Source: Cotesia glomerata
Lineage: Eukaryota; Arthropoda; Insecta; Hymenoptera; Braconidae
Length of the DNA: 64,000 bases
Direction of reading: 5' to 3'
Assembly: GCF_020080835.1 (NCBI RefSeq)
Contig: NC_058158.1
Location: 13,454,001 to 13,518,000 of the forward strand
Position numbers and translations under genes: made by a program. The notes beneath the pieces were generated by a model. The model was not told where the DNA came from, searched no databases, and worked only from the letters and a program-made list of their open reading frames with translations. Shown piece after piece: positions 48,055 through 60,500 of this stretch; positions within the stretch are counted from its first letter, which is position 1, and every line of letters begins with the position of its first letter.

Positions 48055-48474
48055 AGTTGTAGATTAAATTTTTGTAATGCTCAAGATTACGAAACTGCAA
48101 ATTAATTTAATTTTACTTTATTAAGAGGCTACAAAAAGTTTTTTTTTTGGTTTTCAAAATTCCGAAAATTTCAAAAGATATTAAATAAAAACATTTTCAA
48201 TAAAATTAAAAACTGGATACTTTTGAACATTTTTTTTCAAAATATTTTCGTTCCGAGGACGCTCTTTGACATAAACTCAGAACGATTAATGTAACTATCA
48301 TAGTTCCGGAGATATTAGAAAATCAATTTGAAAAAATAGTTAAATTTTTTGATTTTTTTCTTTGGCAGAACTTATAGTGAAGAAAACTTTTGATCAAAAT
48401 TCATTCAAATCGATAGAATTCAAAACTAAGATGGGAAACAATTATTTTCAATAAGCCAACAGGGTGATTTTTAA

Positions 48475-49197
48475 GGGGGAACACCACTGTGATGATCGAA
48501 AAAAAGAGGTGATTTTCGGGAATTTTTTTGACAGGGAAAATAAAGGAATTTGGGGATCGGATTTTGTTATTTTATAAAGGGTACATCAAAGATTATTACC
48601 CTAAATTTATATTGAAAAATAATTAATTATTACGAAGTTATTAATAATCTCGTAGAGCATTAAAAAAAATTTCCCCCTCCATGGTCTATTCGATAACTCA
48701 AAAACGGATCATCTGAAAATAAAAACCCAAATTGCTTTTTAATCAGTAAGGATGTAGTTATTGTCACATGTACAGAATTTAATAAATTTTTATTTTAAAG
48801 ATTTTTTAGCCGAGTTGAAACAACAAAAAAAAAACAGTAATAATCGTGAGAAAATTTTCAGTCGCCATTTTTTAAAAAATAAAAATTTTCAAAATTCCAT
48901 ACGTGCGACGATCACTACATCCTTACTGATTAAAAAGCAATTTTAGTTTTTATTTTCAGATGATCCTTTTTTAAGTTATCAAACCGACCATGGAGGGAGA
49001 AATTTTTTCTAGTGCTCTACGAGATTGTTAATAACTTTGTAATAATTAAATATTTTTTAATAAAAATTTAGGGTAATTATTTTAATGTACCCTTAATAAA
49101 ATAAAAGAAATCCGATCTCCAAATTCCTTTATTTTCACTGTCAAAAAAATTCCCCAAAATTACCTCTTTTTTTCGATCGTCACAGTGGTGTTCCCCC
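48475..49197. mobile_element. 723-bp foldback element flanked by TTAA
   Basis: The left GGGGGAACACCACTGTGA is complementary to the right TCACAGTGGTGTTCCCCC, and TTAA lies on both sides (48471-48474, 49198-49201). Arms of ~300 bp continue through CAAATTCC/GGAATTTG, CTCCATGGTC/GACCATGGAG and AATCAGTAAGGATGTAGT / ACTACATCCTTACTGATT. TTAA duplication is typical of piggyBac-type transposons, so this may be a piggyBac-derived MITE. Because TTAA is itself a palindrome it could instead belong to the terminal repeat. No coding capacity. It abuts family A copy 7. Confidence 0.8.
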
Positions 49198-49220
49198 TTA
49201 AACTAATACAAAAAAAAAAA

Positions 49221-50141
<921 letters not shown>

Positions 50142-52513
50142 AAAAAAAAATTTCAATACATCAAATATTGTAGCAGTTAGAGTGATGGTATATAGATTAT
50201 ATATTGACAGACTAATTGACATCAATTCCAATTTTTTTTCAATCAGTTTTTCTTTGCAATAAATAGAATGGAGTTTTTTTTTAAAACATAAGGTGTACTC
50301 AAGTTTTATGATGATGTTGAATAAACATTTTATTACTGAAGAAAACTTTTTCAAAAATAATTTATATCTTAAAAAGTATATTGTATGACTGTGCGAAATG
50401 TACCGATTTTATATGAGGATGTGTGACAAATATTTGTACGACAACCACAAATATGTCACATTTCTGGCCATGTAGCAAAAGAGATAATACCAATAATAAT
50501 GTAATCAACTTCAGGAGACTTATGCTAGTATTGCTTGGCGCTAAATTGAACTGAGATGCTTTGAAAAATTAAGTGTAATGTATATTATTCCATGGAGGAT
50601 TCTAGTTCATTAGAAGTTCTATTTGGCATTCGAGCAACTGGAATAGAGACATGAAATTGCTGAGTAAATATGCAACCAATAGTGAGAGACGTCGAAAGAG
50701 GGTAAGAGAGGGAATGTCAAGCTAATATAGACCGGGAGTTGGATGACAAGAGGGGATGCATAAATGAGAGAAGATATATACAGATATAGGAATATATTGA
50801 GTAGAGGAGAATGAGGGAGAGAGTAAGTGTGAGAGTAGCTGTTGGTCGCTTCTCCATTTCAAGCCTAAGCGCGGCTATTCATCAGGATTTCGGCGCGCAG
50901 ACGTGCTTTATTACTGTTAGCTTGAAATTGCTATCCTACGACTCCATTTCACGCTGTGAGTGTGCATACTAGCACTGTTGGCAGTGCTTCACGCTAGTGG
51001 TATAATGCATTGAAACCTTACGTGAGGTTCAGTTGCGCTGGTGAACCAATCCGTTAACCCAGGGATGAAGCCCCAGATTCCGCGGGCTCACCTTCCAAAT
51101 CCTAGCAAACCTATTGCTTCGTGGATGCATGCTTAAATTGCCCCTGTCTCTGCTCTCTGTTGCTCTCTATGCTCTCCATGCGGTTTAAATGATAGCGTAT
51201 GAACATTCAAATGTTTAATGATCATTCCTGACACGGACAAATACACTTTAACAATTTATTAGCAGTGTTAAGAACGAATAAGATTCATTGCTTGAAAAAA
51301 TAAATCGGATATATTGCAGATAAAGCAAGAAGTCATCAAAAGAAAAATAAATGTATATATGGATAAGAGGAGAAGAAGAAGAAGAGGAAGAAGAAAAGAA
51401 TAGAGTATACGATTGTGTTGTTGGAGAATTAAAGCATATTTTCTGGAGACTGAAGGGGAAATATTATTATTTTATGTTTCATGTAAGACAGCAACCCTTG
51501 TACAAATATAAGCAAAGAAAAATAATATAGATGAGAGTGTAAGCGAGTAGTACAAAGCAATATAAGGAAGATGAAAAAACGAATCTCTCTGTGCACAGAA
51601 TTGGGTGAAGAATAAGATACCAGACACATATTTTATTGTGCCCTCTTCAGTGCCGCCCGGCATCGTATACGATCCCTTATTCTGAATTATCGTCGTGCAA
51701 GGCGCTTGGCCAAGACGTACATACGTCTTATGGACCAGTGGAGCTTGCGGGGGGAAAATACTGCGCCGGCGACGTCGGCAGCACCGCGTGGGCACCCCAT
51801 AGAGCATCGCGAGATATTGTACAACCAGTATGCGTTATTTTTCATACTTTTGTTTCGCTCTTTTGCGCTTGCCCATGTGAGAAATCGACGATTCGCAACT
51901 TGTACTTTTACCGATTCCCTATCGATTTGATTTACGATACCATTTCTCTACCATTTATTCATTCTCTTTTCTTCATTTGTTTATATTACTCTATCAACCA
52001 ATTATGTTCTTTTAAATCATAAAACTATATCTTTTATTTATTCATATCAATTTTCAACGCTTTATTCGATCAATAAACTACAAATATTTTTAACTTAAAT
52101 GGATTAATGCAGAAGAGGAATAAAAGTGAATTTTAGAAACCAACTGATGCACGGCTAAAAACTTACAGTAAAAGTTACAATGTTAACATAACTAGATTTT
52201 CATTAATCTTATCCGTGCAATGTAACACTTCAAATGTTACCGTTTATTTATTTACTTTTTTTTTTTTTTTTAACCTAGTACTTAATCAGTGGTATTGTCA
52301 ACATTATTAATTTATGACTTAAGCCAATTGGCTCTCTTAACCCCTACCTTCTACGATGTTCATGTAACTTTTATTATAGCCGTCGTTAATTTTTGCTACA
52401 AAAAATTATTTTTACTATTATCATAACAAAATTAATGCAGAAATTCTAATGCAATTAAATAATATGAAAACTTAGTTAGTTAGTTAGTTCTAAATATATG
52501 AAATATTTAGAAA
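50142..52513. other. Unique islands (50.5-52.0 kb), no gene called
   Basis: Balanced-composition sequence runs from 50500 to 51200 and 51360 to 52020, with purine-rich runs (50690-50840, 51365-51400). It includes a 7-bp hairpin AGCACTG-TTGG-CAGTGCT near 50972 and two perfect palindromes, ATCGTATACGAT (51662-51673) and AGACGTA-CA-TACGTCT (51713-51728). The 128-codon frame 51636-52022 (+) overlaps frames on both strands and has no recognisable domain. Confidence 0.4.
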
Positions 52514-52710
52514 TTTCATGTAGGTACTTAAATGAAAGCTCTCGATGAATGTAATATCGAGATGAGCTTATATATCTTTAAAAATATCATTACCTGACAA
52601 AGATACAATGTCATTTCTCAATTATTGGCATTTTTAAAGACATAAACTCATTCCAATATTAAATTTATCAAGACCTTTCATTTAAGTACCCAGGTGAAAC
52701 TTTCATATTT
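52514..52710. repeat. Diverged copy of the 904-bp hairpin core
   Basis: GGTACTTAAATGAAAGCTCT, ATCGAGATGAGCTTATAT and the complementary CATTTAAGTACCCAGG form a ~70-bp-armed hairpin. The same sequence, diverged, is the turn of the element at 40347-41250 (about 40690-40905). The CACGG ends are absent. Confidence 0.65.
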
Positions 52711-52734
52711 TTTATATATATGATATTTCTGAAG

Positions 52735-53097
52735 TAAGGTAAAAGCTCCAATAGATGATCATGTACCAGTATATGATCACTCCATGTATTTGTATACTTA
52801 CACTGAAAAAAAAATTAACTTGAATCGCGAGGAAAATTTTTGAACCAAGAATATAATTTTGAAGAGGGTAATTGTCTTGAATCAAGACGAAAAATTCTTG
52901 AATCAAGTGAAATTTACTTAAACCAAGTAAAAATTTCTTAGTTTAAGAATTTTTTTACTCAAATCCAAAAGACGAAGTTCTTCAAAATTATATACTTGAT
53001 TCAAGAATATTTTTTTTTCTGTGTATATTTGTGAATATAGATATACATGGAGTGATCATATACTGGTACATGATCATCTATTGAGGCTTTTACCTTA
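52735..53097. mobile_element. Palindromic MITE, second copy, split by an insertion
   Basis: TAAGGTAAAAGCTCCAATAG at the left and GAGGCTTTTACCTTA at the right match the 144-bp element at 10071-10214. The match breaks at TGTATACTTA and resumes at TATTTGTGAATATAG because another MITE (52801-53023) has inserted in the loop region. Confidence 0.9.
52801..53023. mobile_element. 223-bp CACTG-type MITE nested in a palindromic MITE
   Basis: CACTGAAAAAAAAATTAACT and a T run plus CTGTG form the ends. TA is duplicated (52799-52800, 53024-53025), confirmed by the uninterrupted sibling at 10.1 kb. The interior has TTGAATCAAG/CTTGATTCAAG motifs shared with the MITE at 56284-56527. Confidence 0.9.
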
Positions 53098-53446
53098 TAT
53101 AAAATATATGAAAATAATATTATTATATAAAAATATATTTTTTTTTCGATTTTTTTACTTGTATACCGTTCTTGGTTTTTACAAGGCTGGGTAGATGGTA
53201 GCTGTCGCATTCCGCGAGTGCGCCACCGTCCTGTGTTTTTATACTGTCCTTGTTTATTCAACGCTTTTTTGGATCCCAGCACATCCTCTTTTCACTCCTG
53301 TATTTTCACTACATAATCAACCTTATTTTTCGCACATTTGTATACTCAACTCTTTATTATTATCACGCGGCTGTGGACCGACTTGTGCTTTCTGTACTGT
53401 ATTTACCCTATTCCTCACCCCTTTCTATCGGTTGTTGGAATAGTGG

Positions 53447-53622
53447 CGATGGGGAAACCACAGAGAAAACCCATGCCAGTACAGCTCGGCTACCGGAGCG
53501 ACCCCCGACGGTTGGTGTTGGAACTATTCGAACAACCGTCGGGGCTCGAACCCTCGCCTCACGGCATGATGTGCGAGCGAACTAACGGGATAATGACTTA
53601 ACCCGCTCGGCCATCATGCCGC
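53447..53622 (-). mobile_element. tRNA-derived SINE, minus strand
   Basis: On the minus strand the head reads GGCATGATGGCCGAGCGGG (A-box region of the class II Leu/Ser tRNA type), then GAGGGTTCGAGCCCC (B box, 53543-53552 on plus). The body has a perfect 12-bp hairpin (CCCCGACGGTTG / CAACCGTCGGGG, 53503-53514 and 53533-53544), then a CCCATG/GGTTTTCTCTGTGGTTTCC block. Acceptor halves do not pair, so it is not a tRNA gene. The frames 53195-53443, 53250-53585 and 53338-53601 lie partly or wholly on it and are not supported. Confidence 0.7.
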
Positions 53623-54053
53623 TTATTATATAAAAATATAATTAATATCATGATAATAATCGATACTATCGTGATAGTATTTATGGCAATAGTTATCATT
53701 GCAAGATTTTAACCAATAACATGAAAGTGAATAATATTTAAATTATCATCAGGAATTGTAATCATTAAAAATGAATGATGCTAATCGTTATCATAAACTT
53801 TTCAGTGTGTATATTGTTAAGTTACTTACAGTATATGTTATAACATATATATAATCGAGATAAATAATTATAAAAACATTACAATGTTCAACAAACTATT
53901 TAATATACAAATAATATTATTATAGCTGATGTTAATTTAGGATAAAAATTAAGTAATTAAAAATATTCAGTGACCAATTGTAGCTCATTGAACAAAAATA
54001 TATCAAATAACACGCAATGGTTTAAAAAAAAATAGATTACACCATATTAAAAT
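53623..54053. other. AT-rich DNA, nothing recognised
   Basis: It contains ATCATGATAATAATCGATAC-like imperfect palindromes but no bounded element. Confidence 0.5.
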
Positions 54054-54156
54054 CACATGGATGGAAAATTTACACCGAGAGAATTTTACACCGTTATTTT
54101 ACACTACATGGCCGTAGTGCTCCGGGTCCATTTTTACACCGAAATCTTTTACAGTG
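54054..54156 (+). mobile_element. ~100-bp MITE, second copy
   Basis: CACATGGATGGAAAATTTAC through TACATGGCCGTAGTGCT to CGAAATCTTTTACAGTG is the reverse complement of 44568-44666. Which flanking dinucleotide was duplicated is unclear. Confidence 0.6.
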
Positions 54157-54752
54157 TGGCTTGCGCATACAGTAGCTTACTTTCACAGCAAAAAGTTTTT
54201 GATTCAACATCGTTATTTCTGTAGTTTGCATCGTATTTTCACAGAGTCATTACTATAGTAATTGCTTTATCCAAGGACAAATGTAAAAAATTAATATAAC
54301 ATTAAAGATACCTTAAAAATTAGAACAATTTTTCTATATTACTTTAAACAAGTATTTTTAAATAAATTTTTGCTGTAATTATTTTTCTTTTTCTTATCAA
54401 AAAGTTTTAGCTTACAGTAAGATCGATGGATATCGAATATGAAAGTTGATATTCTTTTATGAAATATAAGTTTGTTTTAGGAAGCATAAATTATGAAGAA
54501 CTGAAAAAAGCTTGGGTTACTGGATCCCTTTTAAAAATTTATAACGAAAAGTAATATCGAAGAACTGTAAATTTTACTCTTTTCATTATACAGTTAAATT
54601 ACCATTACAAAGTTTGTGAGTATATTTCTCGGTTATTAGTGAATAATTTATTATTTTGTCTCGATTCGAATCTGTATCGTAATCTTTTGGAATTTCTGTT
54701 AAAATGAATCTTTTCACAATACAATATTGTTGCTAGAAGTGTTCTGTACATT
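54157..54752. other. AT-rich DNA, nothing recognised
   Basis: No repeat with defined ends and no credible frame. Confidence 0.5.
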
Positions 54753-55760
54753 AGGGTGGTCGTTAAAAATTAAATTTTTTCCGGCGCCCAAAAAAATCCT
54801 TCCTTTTGACGAAAAACTATAGTTTTGTATACAAAACGGTTTCTTTTGGTTTTAGATGAAGTTCATATCCATCGAGATAATCTTATCAGTAAACTTATAA
54901 ACTCTATTAAGTCGGTCATTATAGCATTAAAAACTTTATTTTTTCGGAAATATGAAAAATTTTATCTTGCTTATTCTATAAACTGACATTAAGAAGATCT
55001 TTTCCAATTCCTTTCTCAATCATTTGCTCCCAACTATCCTGTTACGTGAATACTTCACGTAATAATAACCGTAACTCCTATTCTTTCCCGCTTCACAGCA
55101 TTATTCAATTTTAAAAATGTGGACCGTAAGATGGACGGTGTAGCGTAATGTATATAGAATAAGTGAAAAGGAAATTTGGTATAGACCGGGTAGCTCAAAT
55201 GGTAGAGTAGCCGACATGTCTTCGTAAGGTTAAGGTTATATAATATAAATAAATATATTTTTTTTTATTCTATATATAGATCAAATTTAGATATAATTGA
55301 CAGACTGAATATAGATAAATTAAGTAAGGAATTTTACGAAATAAAATAATTTGTTGTCGAAAAACAAAAAAAAAAGTTATTTTTGACTTTTTATAATTTT
55401 CGTTTTTTAAAGCCCTGTAACTTTTTTGCTATGCATTTTAGCGAAAAAATGAAAGAGACCTTTTTTGTAGAGAATTTAATTTCCTACAAGATAACAAAAA
55501 AAGAAATTTGAAAAAAAAATTTTTTTGACGATTTACAATGAAAATACAGAAAAAAGTTTTTTTCAATGTATTTTAAATGGGAAAGGGGACCCCCCCCCCC
55601 CATGCGCCAGCTTAATTTTCAAGATATCAAGCTCATCTTTGAGGAGGTTTTTTTTGGTCTAACAAAGAAACTTTTTACATGTATTTACTCAAAAAAAAAA
55701 AAGTTTTTTTATTCTGACGCAGTTTAGTATCCATAGTTTATTCCATAAAATTCTGGTTAG
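54753..55760 (+). repeat. Candidate old transposon-derived block
   Basis: It opens with TTAGGGTGGTCGTTAAAAAT, similar to the start at 35927 (TTAGGGTGAGCC). It continues as diverged low-complexity sequence with AAAAAGTTATTTTTGACTTT and GCCCTGTAACTTTTTTGC blocks, and carries a tRNA-like insertion at 55184-55250 and a 12-C run (55590-55601). No frame survives. Boundaries are uncertain and class unknown. Confidence 0.35.
55184..55250 (+). repeat. tRNA-like segment with intact A box
   Basis: TAGCTCAAATGGTAGAG (55191-55207) is a textbook tRNA D-arm/A-box sequence. The downstream half is degenerate (GGTTAAGGTT where a B box would be), and no T arm or acceptor stem forms. A decayed SINE head or tRNA pseudogene. 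Confidence 0.5.
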
Positions 55761-56283
55761 TGTTTATTCATAATTTTCGTACAAAAATTCAGAATTTTAT
55801 TTAATAAACTACGAACATCATTATTTATTATTAAAAAATGGATGTCGATGTTCTTATTTGCGAGTTTTCCAACTCCATATTTTTCAGGAGGTGATTTTTT
55901 AAAATTTTCAGATAGTAATAATCCAAAAAAATATCATTTGAGTAATCTAGATAAAAAGATGATTTAAAATTTACACCACTAATGATGTAAAAATCCGATT
56001 GTACGAGTGATGTTATTTTTGGATTGAGGTGATAGAAATATTGTATCACTGTAATGTAGATTTTACATCACAGTGGAGTAAATTATGCGTGCCCTACACG
56101 TTATGCGCCTGAATATTTTATAGGTTATATTTGTTGTTGATGTTTCGTGTCGTATGTATTTTTTTATTTATTAAGAATTTGTTATAAAAAAACGTGAAAA
56201 TAACATGACTGATGATTTTGTATGTTCAATGCTAAAAGAATATTGTCTTAAATAATTCATTTTAAGGTTTGAGGGTACGTATA
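55761..56283. other. AT-rich DNA with GATGTAA/TTTACATC motifs
   Basis: Between about 55960 and 56080, and again at 56570-56660 beyond the MITE, TGATGTAAA, TTTACATCAC and GTATCACC motifs recur in both orientations. This suggests a decayed inverted-repeat element into which the 244-bp MITE inserted. Its right margin may be the TTTTTTTCCGTGTAC at 56668-56682. Confidence 0.4.
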
Positions 56284-56527
56284 CACTGATAAAAAAATTA
56301 ACTTGACTCAAGAACCAAAATCTTGAACCAAAAGAATACCATTTTGAAGAAAATGATTATCTTGAGTCAAGAGAATAAATTATTGAGACAAGAAAAATTT
56401 ACTTAAATCAAGAATAACTTCTTGACTCAAGAATTTATTCTCATGACTCAAGAAAATCATTTTCTTCAAAATGGTATTCTTGGTTCCAGATTTTGGGTCT
56501 TGAGTCAAGTTAATTTTTTTATCAGTA
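56284..56527. mobile_element. 244-bp palindromic CACTG-type MITE
   Basis: CACTGATAAAAAAATTAACT and AGTTAATTTTTTTATCAGTA are complementary apart from the last base, with TA on both sides (56282-56283, 56528-56529). The arms pair through CTTGACTCAAGA and ATACCATTTTGAAGAAAATG and meet in a short loop. Same family as 52801-53023. Confidence 0.85.
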
Positions 56528-56683
56528 TATCACCGTCAAGTTAGTCCCATTTAAAATACATTAGATACAAAAAATGTATCACCGGGTGATGTAAATTTAG
56601 GTTCACCTCTGTTGATTTCACAGGTGATACAATTTTTGTATCACCTGATGAGATTTTAAAGCTACTTTTTTTCCGTGTACATC

Positions 56684-57438
56684 TACTAGATATTGAATAG
56701 GTTTTAGGAAAAAAAAATTTTTGATTTACTTTTTTCGCATAAATGAAGGATTATCTGAAATGGAGTTAGACAATTTGCTAATTAGAATATCTATATAAGC
56801 AATATCAATACAATAAATATTGGTAAGCAATAGCATTTGCGACCACGAAAAGATGTCACGCAAGAAAGTGATCGAAATATTATTGTAGATACCACTATTT
56901 ATCAAAAAAAAATTTGAAGGTTAAGATAATCGAGGATTGTTCGAAACTCTGTCGAAGACACACTCGGTTAAGTGGAGGTGAGGGGTGAAGGGTGAAATAG
57001 ATGAAAAGATTGAGAAGGATAGAGGGATCTACACAGAGGACAAGAAGAGCAACAAAGAAAATAGGAGAGTAGAGAAAGAAATATATAGTTGAAGAAAAAA
57101 AAAAGAAGGGGTGGCGTTTTTCTTAGCCAGCTGAGCCGTCAGAGATTTATTTCCGGGCAAGTCAAGACAAATGGTGAGATTGTGTCCAAAATTTTAACAG
57201 CACATTTGGGTGAACACGTCCCACTACAGAAGCGAAAGATACTAGCTCACGTCGTATACAAGGGGTGCGCCCACCCATAGGATGAAAGGCGAGCGAAGGT
57301 CGTGGAGGGACATTCTCGCGAGGGAAAAGAACTTTTCTAGTTATTTCATTCTCTTCACTGCTGCTTACCTTAGCGCGTAAATGCGCTTTTAAACCTCTCG
57401 ATTTCGTGTCAGAATTGAGCCGTGAAATAAGATTAGCC

Positions 57439-57439
<1 letters not shown>
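56684..57439. other. Unique island with purine-rich tract
   Basis: The 56930-57420 patch has GA-rich runs (56970-57100) and balanced composition. The 63-codon frame at 57089-57280 (+) starts in a Lys-rich low-complexity run and is not supported. Confidence 0.4.

Positions 57440-57530
<91 letters not shown>
57440..57530. repeat. (TA)n microsatellite
   Basis: About 39 uninterrupted TA units followed by TTTATATATATAT. Confidence 0.97.
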
Positions 57531-60500
57531 TCATCGAAATAAAAAATAACTTTGTTTTTTTTTTTTGTTAAGAGTAGTTTGTAAATTTAGAAAGATTGGT
57601 TAGATGACATTCACAAAAAAAAAAAACAAATAAAAATTGCCTTCATATATCGATAAAAAATTTTATGAAATTGTTTTTTGCAAAAGGAAATGTCACCAAT
57701 AGAGAATGGGATTGAGTCTATCACTTTTTAATATACAACATCGAATAAAAACAGACGTAACAATGAAATTCAGTTTATGGAGTTGCTATTGAATTCCGAG
57801 ATATTTGTTATGGTACCCAGGGGGCTTAGCATCGAACGTATGTTCGGTATTGTTTTCTCTCGCAAAATCTTCACACATTTAAGATAGTTTTTTTAAGTCA
57901 TGGGGATCCTGTTAAGCTCACTTTAAACAGAAGAAGTAATCATAGGATTACACGCCACAAAACAAACATGCTTTAAGCGGTTAAGGACATACTTTACTTA
58001 ATCTTTCATTGCATAAACTAATTTGCATGATAAAAGTAAATATGCACATCAGATAATCCGCATTATTTAAAATTATTCTAAACATGATCATAAAAAAATT
58101 TGGAATATACCTAAAGACAATAGATATTACTAAGCAGAAGAACATGCCCACTATATGGAAAATACATAAAAGTATTGTTACCGTTTAAATGATAGAATAA
58201 TTTGTTAATTTTAGACGTTTACGCAAACTTTAGCCATTATGTTCAATTAACTGAAATTAAAAAATATTCTATTTTTTATTTTTTCTATCACTTGCTAAAC
58301 ATTTTATTGATGATTCGGAAATCGGATTATTTTTTATATTATCATTATAACTATATATTTATTTAGCATATTTTTTTTAACAGGTATGTCGAATGAAAAC
58401 ATCCTAAGGAAATGACTATGATGAATTATTGTAAGTAATTATCAAATTAATTATTATTCAATAGATAAAATTTTATTTAAGTTTCTTAAAATCTAATTCA
58501 TCTTTAGGAATTTAATTCTTATAAGATAGAAACGAAATTTAAAAAAAATTATATATATGGACAAGATCTAAAGTTTAGATCCAAAATCTTTGGATAATAT
58601 TCAGATTTTCTTTTTTTTTTTTTTTTTTTTTTTTTATTTTTATATATACAAATAAATCGACAAATTTGATTAAAGTCTAACTATTCTTTATTTGTTATAA
58701 ACAATTTCAACTCACTTGAGAGTACAGTTTATTAGTTACAAGTTATAACGAAACAAAGATTAAAACTTTACAGATTTATATATTAGTATAGAAGTACAGA
58801 TATAGTGTATATAAAGGGAGCGGTCGATGATGAGCACTCATCGTAACTAAATCGATCATCATCAGTTCTTCTTTGACTATTCTTTTTATAGAAATAGTAA
58901 ATAAAGTAAGATAACATCTTACAGCTTATCAAATGGTACAACATATTTTTCTCTAATTTTAATATTAACAAAAAATGTATGTGTTAGATTAAAAAAATGA
59001 ATTTTAAAATAATATCAATGTTTGTTATGAGTGATAACGGTTTTGTTTGGTATTATAGAGTCGCGTTATTCAAGTTGAGTGCGTGACAGAATATTCAATA
59101 TGAATATAGCACGAAAATATTTTGGTTTATCAAACAAAAAAAAAACGTTATTTAGGCAGCGTAAGCATAGACCGACCCTAAAGTTAGGCCAGTGCGTGCC
59201 CAGCATACCAAGGCACCAATTTCGTCCGGATATAAATAATAAAATGAGGAATGGCTTGTCCGAGATCCTGGACAACCCCTCCAGCTGAAAATTAGATTTC
59301 CTATCTGTCGTGCGCACGCGGCACTTGAGTGCTCGCTCCCTCTCATATTTTGGTTGTACGATGAAGGGTAAGGATGAAGGCTTTTTATTAGTTTCGCTGT
59401 TGAAGACCTAAATTGCCTCGTATACCCACAACCCACGGAAGATCATTGAAGGGTCTTTGTAAACCAATTATTCTTTCCCAATCTTTTCAACATGGTGAAT
59501 GATGTACTCCCATTTTTCATCAGTTTCTTGCTTTTTCATCGGTGACCTCTAATAAAAATTATTGATGGAAAAACCTAATAACAGAAAAAAAATACAGTCT
59601 TGATAAGTTTTTAATTAATTAATTTGAAAGTACACTAGATGGAACTATTTGGCATAGGAACTGTTTATCAATGATCACAGTCATTAATTAAAAAAAAATA
59701 ACAATGATCAGTATAATATATTTAACCGGAATCAATTTACACAACACAGACATTTGAAGTCCATATGTCAATAAGAGGCGTGAGTTTAAATGCTGGGGTT
59801 GAAGGAAGTAAAAAAATGAAAAGAGGAAAAAGAAGAAGAAAGTGGTAGAAGAACTAAAAAAAGCACGTCTACAGATGGGCTTTAGGGTGTGACACAAAAC
59901 TTAGGGAGAGACAAATGCGTGGCGAACGCAATGAAGTCGACTCTATGGGTGGGCTTTGGGGGTTCGATTCTGTCAGGCTCAGAGGATGAAATTGTGAGGG
60001 TGAGTGGGTCCTTGCCGACTGATAGAAGGAGCGGGGGATTGAATTATTACTACTACACAATATCTCGCGCGAGCAGCCTGAGAATTGGTCGAAGGATAAA
60101 GAAAATAAGGGTTCTCGATGGACAAAATACCATCCCCACTTCTTTTTTTGTCAGGCAATATCCCACTATCACAGTTTTTGTTCTTCACGGAGAGGAACAT
60201 CAGAATAAAATAAGGCTGTGGTTTTTTTTTTCCTTATCACAGGGAATGATTGATAGGGATCCAAAATAAAATGGAGAAGAGAAAATTTACTATCAGGTTA
60301 TCAACATTTCGGTGTATACCTATAATTTAATATATTTGGAAAGAGAAATTTTAAACTGAATGCTATTTATGAAATGAGTTACCATTAATTTTAGTTGAGG
60401 GATTTATTGTTATGAAAAGCTAGAATCGTGGCGTCGTTCAATTTATGTGGGATTCACGTAATAGCCGACCACCGCAATGCGAGAAAACTCCCGATCGCAT

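Noticed and set aside
50965..51000. MicroRNA precursor at the AGCACTG-TTGG-CAGTGCT hairpin
   Set aside because: The stem is only about 7 bp, with no extended pairing and no match to a miRNA I know.
51636..52022. 128-codon ORF in a GC-rich patch
   Set aside because: Overlapped by frames on both strands, no recognisable domain, no exon-like context; fits the lower stop-codon density of GC-rich DNA.
53536..53622. Functional tRNA-Leu/Ser gene on the minus strand
   Set aside because: Acceptor halves are not complementary, the T stem is only partly paired, and the sequence continues into a SINE-like body.
54753..55760. LINE or other autonomous transposon
   Set aside because: No reverse transcriptase, endonuclease or transposase motif survives in any frame; kept only as an unclassified repeat candidate.
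59889..60269. 126-codon ORF
   Set aside because: No domain, low-complexity Tyr and Phe runs, overlapping frames on the opposite strand.
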